DNA of 8,974 nt from NCBI GenBank assembly GCA_964517115.1, contig CAZFBE010000031.1, positions 1-8,974 of the forward strand. Reading direction: 5' to 3'. This document shows, piece after piece, positions 1 through 6,296 of the stretch; the stretch's first letter is position 1; every line of letters starts with the position of its first letter. This DNA is from UBA6624 sp964517115 [NCBI: uncultured bacterium]. GTDB lineage: Bacteria > UBP7 > UBA6624. A program made the translations under genes and the position numbers. The notes beneath the pieces are model-generated. The model was not told where the DNA came from. It saw only the letters and a list, made by a program, of their open reading frames with translations, and did no database searches.

Positions 1-681
1 CAGCCTGAGGTAGGAACTGTAATAGTTATGGCTGGAATAACTTGGCTTCAGGTTTTATGTTCTAAAGTAAGTAAGTTTTTTAGTGTTCTTTTGCCTGTCT
101 TGGCAATAGGAGTTTTTTTTATTGGAGGCCTAAAATTAATGCCCGTTTATGAAAAAGTTTTGAATTCTTACCAGGCTAAAAGAATTGAAACTTTTTTCCT
201 GGGAGAGGAAAGCTCTAGTGATGACAGGTATCAAATAGAACAAGCTCATTTCCAGATTGCAAAAGGAGGGCTTTGGGGATCTGGATTTTCTGAAGATGTA
301 AAAGAAGAGCTTCATTACCTTCCAGAACGGCAAAATGACTTGGTGATTGCTGTTTTTTCAAGAGCAGGAGGCTTGTTTCTTGTTTTAATTGTTATTGGTT
401 TGTATTTGTGGTCATCGCTTGGGGCTCTAAATTTTTCTCAAAAAATTCCAAGTGAAACGGCTAAGCAGTTGGTTATTGGTTTTGCTGGGTACATGGCTTG
501 TCATTGTTTGTTTAATGTGGGTGTTGCATTAGAGCTTATTCCAACAACGGGTTTTCCATTAATTCCACTTTCTCAAGGTGGTTCAGGCTGGATATCGCTC
601 GGATGTTTAGTAGGATTGCTTTTAAGTGTTTTATCTGGCTATGGAAACCTTTATAATTCAAAGGTTGTTGGAGGGAAATAA
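1..681 (+). CDS. Divergent FtsW/RodA/SpoVE (SEDS) family protein, C-terminal part
   Basis: SEDS proteins are polytopic inner-membrane glycosyltransferases that polymerise lipid II into glycan strands with a partner class B PBP. The frame is open from base 1: the first codons read QPEVGTVIVM, matching the QPDLGT motif in the middle of the family, so the gene starts upstream and the ATG at 28 is internal. Next come a membrane segment, an extracytoplasmic loop with YQIEQAHFQIAKGGLWGSG, then LPERQNDLVIAV (bases about 322-357), which aligns with the family's LPEAHTDFIFAV, and three more membrane segments. The Asp of that motif is kept (codon 337-339). The following Glu-Glu is replaced by Arg-Ala, and the terminal S-Y-G-G-S-S motif reads SQGGSG, so this is a divergent member. 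The dcw-cluster neighbours usual for ftsW (murG, murC) are not on its downstream side. Family membership is firm; whether it serves division, elongation or a special glycan is unknown. Confidence 0.85.
   Translation, partial: QPEVGTVIVMAGITWLQVLCSKVSKFFSVLLPVLAIGVFFIGGLKLMPVYEKVLNSYQAKRIETFFLGEESSSDDRYQIEQAHFQIAKGGLWGSGFSEDVKEELHYLPERQNDLVIAVFSRAGGLFLVLIVIGLYLWSSLGALNFSQKIPSETAKQLVIGFAGYMACHCLFNVGVALELIPTTGFPLIPLSQGGSGWISLGCLVGLLLSVLSGYGNLYNSKVVGGK
670..675 (+). promoter_or_regulatory. Strong Shine-Dalgarno site for the beta-barrel gene
   Basis: GGAGGG lies eight bases before the ATG at 684 and inside the last codons of the SEDS gene. It fixes the start of the next gene and implies independent, efficient translation. 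It stands out because most other starts in the window have no comparable site. Confidence 0.8.
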
Positions 682-683
682 TT

Positions 684-1541
684 ATGAAAAAAATATTATT
701 TTTGTTATTTAGTTTAATTTGTGCTGGAAATCTTTTTGCTTTACCAAGCCATTATGCAGGAAATACGGGTTCTTCAGGGTATTTTTTAACCCCTGTTGCA
801 GAAACTCCTGGTAAAAATGAAATAAGAATTGGGTTTTCACAGGTTTCTGAACCAGAAGCAAATTTTTTCTATTTGTCTAGATGGGGTGAATCAAATATGT
901 CTGATGCAAATTCCGATGTTTTGCACCTTGGAGGAATTTCTTGGTACATGGGTGATCAAATGGAAGGCGGATGGAGCACATCCAATGTTCATGGATACGA
1001 TTGGCATCAGTTTACTATTAAAAAATTATTGAAAAATAATCCTGATTCATTTTTTGGAAGAATTGCTATGGGAGGTACATTTGGTTGGACTGCTTCTCAT
1101 GGAAATTTTGAAGAATGGGGAGGTTACATTGTCGCTCAATCCCCTTACTCAAGAGGTGATTTTAATTTAGGAGTAAATATTGGACCAGATGAAAATAAAG
1201 ATACAGAAGCTTCAGTATTTGGGAATTTTAGTCTTTGGTTTTCTCCGAGGTTGAGAATGCATTATGAATTTGCTTCATCAGCTTTTGTCACAAAGGAGCC
1301 AGGGCAAAGTGTATCTTTGTGGTGGCAAACAAGCCCTGATAATCCACTATGGTTAAGCCTTGGTGCAACAACCCTTGATCTATACGGCTGTACTGTGAAT
1401 TTGACTGGTTGTTCAGATGACAATCTGAGAACAAATGAGACTATGTTTACTTTTGGTTTTGCATTAGGCGTAAATAGTTATTTTGCTTATGAAGAGGAAG
1501 ACCAGCTTGTTGAACTCTTTGAAACTTTTGGCAAGCCTTAA
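684..1541 (+). CDS. Putative secreted outer-membrane beta-barrel protein (possibly YjbH-like)
   Basis: The 285-residue product starts with a classical Sec signal peptide: Lys-Lys, a hydrophobic core at residues 4-15, and likely cleavage after Ala19 (NLFA/LPSH). The mature part has no hydrophobic helix. It is rich in Gly and aromatics (ten Trp) in alternating stretches such as RIAMGGTFGWTAS, GDFNLGVNIG and TMFTFGFALGVNSYFAY, as expected of beta-strands in an outer-membrane barrel. The mature N-terminus, with GYFLTPVAETPGKNEIRIGFS, recalls the 'TPtAe...G.lrig' opening of YjbH-type exopolysaccharide-associated barrels, but that resemblance is weak. Cys236 and Cys243 are close enough for a disulfide. 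The protein ends in an acidic tail (EEEDQLVELFETFGKP) rather than the usual terminal Phe of a barrel strand. It follows the SEDS gene by two bases and precedes sugar-nucleotide genes, which suggests a role in envelope polysaccharide or wall assembly. Exact family not recognised. Confidence 0.6.
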   Translation: MKKILFLLFSLICAGNLFALPSHYAGNTGSSGYFLTPVAETPGKNEIRIGFSQVSEPEANFFYLSRWGESNMSDANSDVLHLGGISWYMGDQMEGGWSTSNVHGYDWHQFTIKKLLKNNPDSFFGRIAMGGTFGWTASHGNFEEWGGYIVAQSPYSRGDFNLGVNIGPDENKDTEASVFGNFSLWFSPRLRMHYEFASSAFVTKEPGQSVSLWWQTSPDNPLWLSLGATTLDLYGCTVNLTGCSDDNLRTNETMFTFGFALGVNSYFAYEEEDQLVELFETFGKP

Positions 1542-1563
1542 AATTTAATTTTTCTAACGCTTT

Positions 1564-2622
1564 ATGAAGGGTTTAGTTTTATCCGGGGGTAGTGGTACGA
1601 GGTTAAGGCCTTTGACGCATACCAGGGCAAAACAGTTGTTACCAATTGTTGGAAGCCCGATACTCCATCACATTTTAGATTCTCTAGAAGATGCCGGAAT
1701 CAAAGAAACAGTCATTTTGATTTCCCCTGAAACAGGAGACCTGGTTAGAGAGTCATGTGGGAATGTTTGGAAAAGCATGAAGTTGGAGTATGTTGTACAG
1801 AACAAGCCTTTAGGTCTTGCACATGCTGTATCAACGGCAAAGCACCTTCTTGGAGACGAGCCTTTTCTTCTTTTTTTAGGTGACAATGTTTTAAAAGGGG
1901 GAGTCAAAAAGTATGTTCATGAATTTGAGTCTAAAAACATGGAATCAATGGTTCTTCTTTCAAGGGTAGATAGGCCACAGCAGTTTGGAGTTGCAATTTT
2001 CAAAAATGATAAATTGATTGGGATGGTTGAAAAGCCTGAAACACCTCCCTCTGATTTGGCTCTTGTTGGGATTTATTTTTTCAATAAAAAGATCCATGAA
2101 ATAATTAAAAATTTAAAGCCATCAAAAAGAGGGGAATATGAAATTACCGATGCCATACAGGGCTTGATCAACAATTCGGTGAAGGTTCAGCATATGAGAG
2201 TTGATGGATGGTGGAAAGATACAGGTTTGCCAAAAGATCTGATAGAAGCAAACAAACTTCTTCTTGAGGATATAAAAACAAGAATTGATGGAAAAATGTC
2301 AGGAGGACGACTTAATGGGAAGGTGATAATAGAAAAAGATGCTATTGTCGAAAATTCATATATAGAGGGTCCTGTTTACATTGGTGAAGGCTCTGTTGTT
2401 AGAAATTCCAACATTAGTGCTGGAACGAGTGTGGGCAAAAATTGCCATCTCAATACTGTTGATATTGGAAATTCAATAATTATGGACAAATGCACTCTTT
2501 CTGCAGTTTCTTACCCTATGTCAGATTGTTTAATTGGCGAGGGATGCACTGTGGAAGGGAATGTTGACTCAAGGCTCAACATTGTCCTTGGGGACAGATC
2601 AGTATTGGCGGTTCCTGACTGA
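1564..2622 (+). CDS. rmlA: Glucose-1-phosphate thymidylyltransferase, long (RmlA/StrD) form
   Basis: This cytoplasmic enzyme is predicted to make an NDP-sugar, most likely dTDP-glucose from dTTP and glucose 1-phosphate. The 352 residues carry the full nucleotidyltransferase signature: LSGGSGTRLRPLT at 6-18, Lys23 in KQLLPI, LGDN at 105-108 (metal-binding Asp), EKP at 156-158, GEYEITDAI at 190-198 and WKDTG at 217-221. From about residue 250 there is a hexapeptide-type left-handed beta-helix (for example VIIEKDAIVENSYIEGPVYI). This extension, absent from short RmlA, is typical of the 350-residue long form seen in StrD and archaeal homologues. The start is fixed because MKGLVLSGG is the family's usual first strand, although no Shine-Dalgarno site precedes it. 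Its TGA shares one base with the ATG of the epimerase (TGATG), so the two are translationally coupled. The nucleotide and sugar are inferred from family; a related NDP-sugar pyrophosphorylase role is possible. Confidence 0.88.
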   Translation: MKGLVLSGGSGTRLRPLTHTRAKQLLPIVGSPILHHILDSLEDAGIKETVILISPETGDLVRESCGNVWKSMKLEYVVQNKPLGLAHAVSTAKHLLGDEPFLLFLGDNVLKGGVKKYVHEFESKNMESMVLLSRVDRPQQFGVAIFKNDKLIGMVEKPETPPSDLALVGIYFFNKKIHEIIKNLKPSKRGEYEITDAIQGLINNSVKVQHMRVDGWWKDTGLPKDLIEANKLLLEDIKTRIDGKMSGGRLNGKVIIEKDAIVENSYIEGPVYIGEGSVVRNSNISAGTSVGKNCHLNTVDIGNSIIMDKCTLSAVSYPMSDCLIGEGCTVEGNVDSRLNIVLGDRSVLAVPD

Positions 2623-3593
2623 TGCCAAGAAGGGTTTTGGTTACTGGAGGTGCTGGTTTTGTTGGGAGCAATCTTGCATTAGATCTTGAAAAGAAGGGTT
2701 TTGATGTCAGTATAATTGATGGTTTTTTAGAAGGTTCTGGGGCAAATTCTTTTAATTTGGAAAATTTCAAAGGTGAAGTCTTAGAAGCTGATATCCGAGA
2801 GCCTAAAAAATATGCATCTTTTTTAAAGAATAATGATGTTGTGATCCATTTGGCAGGACATGTAAGCCATGTTGATTCAATGATTGATCCTGAGAATGAT
2901 TTAAACCATAATGCATTAGGGACTTTGAGATTGCTTTATGCAATGAAAGAGAATTGTCCAAATGGTTTGTTTGTTTATGGCGGAACGAGGGGTCAATATG
3001 GAAAAGTATTAAATCCTCCAGCAACAAAAGATACTGCTTTGAACCCAACAGATATATATGGTGTGAATAAGGCAGCAGGAGAGCAGTATGCCCTAGTTCT
3101 TTCAAGAACAAACAACCTAAATGCATGCTCTGTCAGGTTTACAAATGCCTATGGGCCAAGACATCAGATGGAACATTCAAAATGGGGAATCCTGAATTGG
3201 TTTTTTAGACTTGCAATGGATGGAAAGGATTTGACAATTTATGGCAAAGGAGAGCAGTTGAGAGAGTATGCTTGGATTGGAGACATAACAGATGCTTTTT
3301 CAAAAATTTGTTCTATTGACCCAATTAAGATTAATGGAAAAATATTGAATCTTGGAGCTCCTGAAAGAATCTCTTTTGCAGCAATGGCTGAAAAGATAGT
3401 AAAGGTTGTTGGCTTAAGCAAGGTTGTGAATGTTGAATGGCCGGAAGACAGGAAATCAATAGAGGTAGGTGACTTTATTTCTGATGATTCAGAATCAAAG
3501 AAGCTTCTTGGTTGGAGTCCTTCTGTTGATATTGACAAGGGTCTCAATTTGACATTTGATTTTTACAAAAAAAACAAAGATAGGTATTGGTAA
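2622..3593 (+). CDS. NAD-dependent sugar-nucleotide epimerase/dehydratase (extended SDR)
   Basis: This 323-residue extended short-chain dehydrogenase/reductase acts on a nucleotide sugar, probably the product of the preceding enzyme. The Rossmann motif GGAGFVG is at 9-15, with Asp33 at the end of strand 2 favouring NAD(H). The active site has Thr122 in YGGTRGQYG, then Tyr146 and Lys150 in the YxxxK motif (DIYGVNK). The stretch SVRFTNAYGPRHQMEHSK at 170-187, followed by KDLTIYGKGEQLREYAWIGD, is characteristic of UDP-glucose 4-epimerase-like enzymes with NAYGPRHQM-type substrate loops. The Asp-Glu pair that follows the catalytic Thr in dTDP-glucose 4,6-dehydratase (RmlB) is missing, so RmlB is unlikely and a 4-epimerase or related activity is more likely. 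The substrate cannot be read from sequence. Overlap with the upstream stop implies that the two proteins are made together. Confidence 0.85.
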   Translation: MPRRVLVTGGAGFVGSNLALDLEKKGFDVSIIDGFLEGSGANSFNLENFKGEVLEADIREPKKYASFLKNNDVVIHLAGHVSHVDSMIDPENDLNHNALGTLRLLYAMKENCPNGLFVYGGTRGQYGKVLNPPATKDTALNPTDIYGVNKAAGEQYALVLSRTNNLNACSVRFTNAYGPRHQMEHSKWGILNWFFRLAMDGKDLTIYGKGEQLREYAWIGDITDAFSKICSIDPIKINGKILNLGAPERISFAAMAEKIVKVVGLSKVVNVEWPEDRKSIEVGDFISDDSESKKLLGWSPSVDIDKGLNLTFDFYKKNKDRYW

Positions 3594-3594
3594 A

Positions 3595-4113
3595 TTGAAC
3601 CAAGATAATCTTGAAACGGCTGTTTTTGGTGCGGGTTGTTTTTGGTGTGTTGAAGCTGTTTTCTTGAGGATTGATGGCGTTAAGGATGTTGTTTCCGGTT
3701 ATTGTGGTGGTTTCTCAAAAAATCCTGACTATAAATCTGTTTGTTCAGGTTCAACGGGTCATGCTGAGGTTTGCAAAATATCTTTTGATCCAGGAATCAC
3801 AACATTTCAAGATTTATTAAAAGTTTTTTTTGAGGCACATGATCCAACAACTTTGAATCGTCAAGGGGCAGATGTCGGAACTCAGTACAGATCTTCAATA
3901 TTTTATTTAAACGAAGGGCAAAAAAACCTTTCGGAAAAATTTATTAAAATCCTTAACAGAAAGAAGGTTTTCAAAAATCCGATTGTCACGACCGTGGAGT
4001 CTTTAGGTGATTTTTATAAGGCTGAAGATTATCATCAGAATTATTATGAATCAAACAAGAATCAACCTTATTGTCAGATTGTTATCAAAAAAAAGCTAGA
4101 TAACTTTTTTTAA
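3595..4113 (+). CDS. msrA: Peptide-methionine (S)-S-oxide reductase MsrA
   Basis: MsrA reduces methionine-S-sulfoxide in oxidised proteins, using thioredoxin. The 172 residues hold the GCFWxxE active site with catalytic Cys15 and Glu20, the GSTGHAEVCKISFDP segment, EAHDPTTLNRQGADVGTQYRS at about 80-100, and AEDYHQNYY with a C-terminal QPYC whose Cys160 is the likely resolving cysteine. A second Cys, Cys18, follows the catalytic one. No ATG is available at the N-terminus. The TTG at 3595, one base after the epimerase stop and ten bases after an AGATAGG purine stretch, gives the N-terminus MNQDNLETAVFGAGCFW, a usual distance to the active site. A TTG at 3556 inside the epimerase gene would add 13 residues. 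It is the last gene of the plus-strand operon, with no obvious link to glycan synthesis. Confidence 0.9.
   Translation: MNQDNLETAVFGAGCFWCVEAVFLRIDGVKDVVSGYCGGFSKNPDYKSVCSGSTGHAEVCKISFDPGITTFQDLLKVFFEAHDPTTLNRQGADVGTQYRSSIFYLNEGQKNLSEKFIKILNRKKVFKNPIVTTVESLGDFYKAEDYHQNYYESNKNQPYCQIVIKKKLDNFF
4081..4111. terminator. Possible bidirectional terminator between convergent operons
   Basis: GTTATC at 4081-4086 and GATAAC at 4099-4104 form a perfect six-base inverted repeat followed by seven T (4105-4111). Alternatively A7G at 4088-4095 pairs with CT7 at 4104-4111 around an eight-base loop. Read on the minus strand, the same A and T tracts give a similar hairpin. The repeat overlaps the last codons of msrA and lies just past the end of the minus-strand permease gene. 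The stems have little G+C, so strength is uncertain. Confidence 0.45.
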
Positions 4114-4127
4114 AACTATTTCAAACC

Positions 4128-4949
4128 TCAAGCCTTTTTTGTTTCGTTGAAGTATTTTTTTCTTAACCTTGTGCTGATTGAGTCGATTAGCATCACGCTA
4201 ATAAACATGACTGTCAATATTGACAAGACCCGGTCATAAATTCCTAGTTTGAGGTAAAGGTTGAGATAATATCCAATTCCTCCAGCTCCAACAAGTCCGA
4301 TAATTGCACCATGTCTTATGTTGTATTCAAGCATGAATAAAAGCTGAGACATCATGCTGTTTGCTGATTCGGGAAAAACAACATGACGAACTATCTGCCA
4401 TTTTTTCATACCCAATGCTTTTGCACTTTCAATAGGGTGGTTGCTTATTCCTTCAAATGTTTCATATTGAAGTTTTCCAAGAAATCCAACAGTGTAGAGA
4501 GTCATTGCGAGAACTCCTGCAAGTGGACCTAAACCAACAGCTACCACAAAGAAAATTGCCCATACAAGGCTTGGCAAAACACGCACAAAGGAAAGGATTG
4601 ATCTTGATAAAAATTTTAGTTTCCCAAAATTTAAATTGGAGGATGCAAAAACTGAAAATGGAATTGCAAGTAGAAATCCCAGTATTGTTGCAATATATGC
4701 CATTTGAAATGTTTCTGAAATTCCTAACCACGCAACACTACAGAAGAATGGGATTTTTTTTTCACATTCAGGATAAGGTTGGGCATTGAAAATACTCATG
4801 TCCAAAGGTAATGCTTCTTGAATAAAGTCTTTTGAGTTTTTTCCACCGTCAACAATCGTTCCAATGTCAAGATTCAGATTGCTTGAAAATAGAAACAGGA
4901 TAAAAATGATTACCAAAAAGCTAAGCGAAGTTTTTTTACTTGTTGTCAT
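4128..4949 (-). CDS. phnE: PhnE-type ABC transporter permease
   Basis: This 273-residue inner-membrane permease forms the transport channel with the ATPase encoded just upstream. An N-terminal hydrophobic segment (11-22) is followed by an outward loop containing LPLDMSIF, like the PPDFS motif of PhnE proteins. The core starts at ETFQMAYIATILGFLLAIPFS (79-99). The EAA coupling loop is EGISNHPIESAKALGMKKWQIVRHVVFPES at 166-195, and the family's characteristic NIRHGAIIGLVGAGGIGYYL lies at 210-229, close to PhnE's R-A-x-I-L-G-x-V-G-A-G-G-I-G. The loop before the core seems longer than usual and holds Cys62 and Cys70. PhnE proteins import phosphonate, phosphite or phosphate esters; the substrate here is inferred only from family. 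The ATG overlaps the ATPase stop by four bases (ATGA), and it is the last gene of its operon. Confidence 0.85.
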   Translation of the reverse strand: MTTSKKTSLSFLVIIFILFLFSSNLNLDIGTIVDGGKNSKDFIQEALPLDMSIFNAQPYPECEKKIPFFCSVAWLGISETFQMAYIATILGFLLAIPFSVFASSNLNFGKLKFLSRSILSFVRVLPSLVWAIFFVVAVGLGPLAGVLAMTLYTVGFLGKLQYETFEGISNHPIESAKALGMKKWQIVRHVVFPESANSMMSQLLFMLEYNIRHGAIIGLVGAGGIGYYLNLYLKLGIYDRVLSILTVMFISVMLIDSISTRLRKKYFNETKKA

Positions 4950-5671
4950 ATTGAAATTTCAACATCTTGATCTTTTTTCTCAAGTTCAACAACTTTCTTT
5001 TCACAAACTTTGAAAATTTTGTCAGAAACACCCATGGCTCTAGAAGGGTTATGGTCTACAAATACAATGCTTGAACCACTTTTTTTTACATAATTAAACA
5101 TTTTAAAACCGACACTAATTGATGTTTCATCATCGAGTTCACCTAAAAATTCATCGGCTAATATTATTTTTGGTTTTTGAAGAAGTGTTCTTGCAACTGC
5201 AACTCTTTTTCTTTCTCCTCCAGAGAGAAACTTTACTTGCTCATTTGCTTTTTGGCCTATTTCAAGTGATTCAAGTATCGACATTGCTTCTGAAGTTATT
5301 TTGTTGCTAGGGTTAGAGAAGAGAACATCTACGAAATTCATTGTGTGAAAACTTCCAAAAACAACATTTTCCATAACGGTTTTATTGTTTACGAGACCGA
5401 GTCTTTGTGGGATATATCCAACATTTCCAGATGGGAGGCAGTCAGCGCAACATTCTCCAAGTATGCATATCTCTCCAGATATTTCTGGGATTATCGAAGC
5501 TATTGTTTTTACGAGTGTTGTTTTTCCAGATCCTGAAGGCCCAACAAGTGCGATTATTTCTCCTTTTTCAATTTCTAGGTTTACATTCTCAAGTAGTGGT
5601 TTTTTTGAATCGTATCCAACGCTTAAACCCTTTAGCTCAAGAACGGTTTCTTTAAAGACTGTTTTATTCAT
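4946..5671 (-). CDS. phnC: PhnC-type ABC transporter ATP-binding protein
   Basis: This 241-residue cytoplasmic ATPase powers the adjacent PhnE-type permease. It is a complete nucleotide-binding domain: Walker A GPSGSGKT at 44-51, Q-loop Gln89 (YIPQRLGLV), signature LSGGERKRVAVAR at 149-161, Walker B KIILADE at 168-174 with catalytic Glu174, D-loop GELDDET, and switch His207 (VDHNPSRAM). The Q-loop followed by a NNKTVMENVVFG segment agrees with PhnC-like proteins, but motif details differ: the residue after the Walker B Glu is Phe rather than Pro, and there is a Cys cluster (Cys74, Cys75, Cys78). Assignment to PhnC leans on the permease partner; other small-molecule importers are possible. The ATG start has no Shine-Dalgarno site and follows the preceding stop by 22 bases. 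Confidence 0.82.
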   Translation of the reverse strand: MNKTVFKETVLELKGLSVGYDSKKPLLENVNLEIEKGEIIALVGPSGSGKTTLVKTIASIIPEISGEICILGECCADCLPSGNVGYIPQRLGLVNNKTVMENVVFGSFHTMNFVDVLFSNPSNKITSEAMSILESLEIGQKANEQVKFLSGGERKRVAVARTLLQKPKIILADEFLGELDDETSISVGFKMFNYVKKSGSSIVFVDHNPSRAMGVSDKIFKVCEKKVVELEKKDQDVEISI

Positions 5672-5692
5672 TTTTTTTGTAACCGGGAAAGG

Positions 5693-5720
5693 ATTATATT
5701 AAGTAGAACAGTATAGTGAA
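5693..5720 (-). promoter_or_regulatory. Possible internal sigma-70 promoter ahead of the ABC transporter genes
   Basis: On the minus strand a perfect TATAAT (5698-5693) sits 16 bases after TTCACT (5720-5715), which matches four of six positions of the -35 consensus. It overlaps the end of the COG0170-like gene and would start transcription about 15 bases before the ATPase ATG. This is the only gap between genes in the minus-strand operon. In AT-rich DNA a match like this can arise by chance. Confidence 0.3.
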
Positions 5721-6296
5721 CGTTAGCCATGTCATAAAGATCATTCCAACATTGTCTGCAATCCATCTCCACCAAAGCTCACTAGTTGTACCAACAATAA
5801 ATGGCAAGCAAGACAAAAAGAAGTTGTCTTCAAAGTTGATCCAGTGCCAATTTATAGATGTTCTTTGTATCCAGAAGTTTACAACAAGTATCAAAATGGG
5901 TATCGAGATGAAAGCACCATGATAGTTTTTTCTCTTTTTATTTTCAAGCCTTCTTCCGATAAATCCATGTATTGGATCTGATATAGCCATACATAAGCAT
6001 GTTATTCTCGCAAGTTCCAGAGTCAAACCTTCATCTATTCCAAACATTAATGCTGTTAATCTAAATAAAAAAATAGACAATCCAACAGATGCAGGATAAG
6101 AGATTATTCCCCAATCTGGCCATTTTTTGTTTAATGTATTGAGAAAAGGGATTCTTGGCCATAAGGCTGCAACGATCATCCCGAATAAAGCCAAAAACAA
6201 TACATGTGCGGTGGTTTTGATTATTGGTAAAAATAAGAGAGATATTACGAACATGTGTCCAAGACCTCTGATGTCTCTTGTAGAAAGTTTTATCAA
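5694..6296 (-). CDS. Dolichol/phytol kinase-like (COG0170) integral membrane protein
   Basis: The 200-residue product is almost all hydrophobic, with about six or seven membrane segments. It resembles the CTP-dependent polyprenol kinase/CDP-diglyceride synthetase-like family: an N-terminal STRDIRGLGHMF (5-16) like the family's ELRRKLFHL, a central AISDPIHGFIGRR (104-116) like aDaiAaivGrrfG, a following NYHGAFISI at the place of the KTxEGSxAG motif, and ED-FFLSCLPFIVGTTSELWWRWIADNVG (156-184) like the E....DDN region. The usual Gly-Lys before the second motif is not obvious (KKRKNYHG), so activity on a lipid alcohol is uncertain. The start is a TTG overlapping the TGA of alr (TTGA); an in-frame TAA lies four codons upstream, so a longer form would need a rarer codon. 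Family recognition is by eye. Function is unknown; a polyprenol or isoprenoid-alcohol kinase is the best guess. Confidence 0.6.
   Translation of the reverse strand: MIKLSTRDIRGLGHMFVISLLFLPIIKTTAHVLFLALFGMIVAALWPRIPFLNTLNKKWPDWGIISYPASVGLSIFLFRLTALMFGIDEGLTLELARITCLCMAISDPIHGFIGRRLENKKRKNYHGAFISIPILILVVNFWIQRTSINWHWINFEDNFFLSCLPFIVGTTSELWWRWIADNVGMIFMTWLTFTILFYLI

Noticed and set aside
28-30. ATG as the start of the SEDS gene.
   Set aside because: The frame is open upstream and encodes the conserved QPEVGT motif, so the ATG is internal and the gene is cut by the window edge.
684-740. Lipoprotein signal at Cys13 of the beta-barrel protein.
   Set aside because: The residue before Cys is Ile, not Gly, Ala or Ser, and the Cys lies within the hydrophobic core; an ordinary signal peptidase I site after Ala19 fits better.
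2803-3126. Minus-strand open frame of 107 codons opposite the epimerase gene.
   Set aside because: Low-complexity His/Leu-rich translation with no motif; it mirrors the codons of a well-supported gene.
3567-3597. An eight-A tract near the end of the epimerase gene, where a +1 slip would fuse it in frame with msrA.
   Set aside because: The msrA frame is open upstream only as far as a short overlap needs, a good TTG start follows the stop, and fusion of these two activities has no known rationale.
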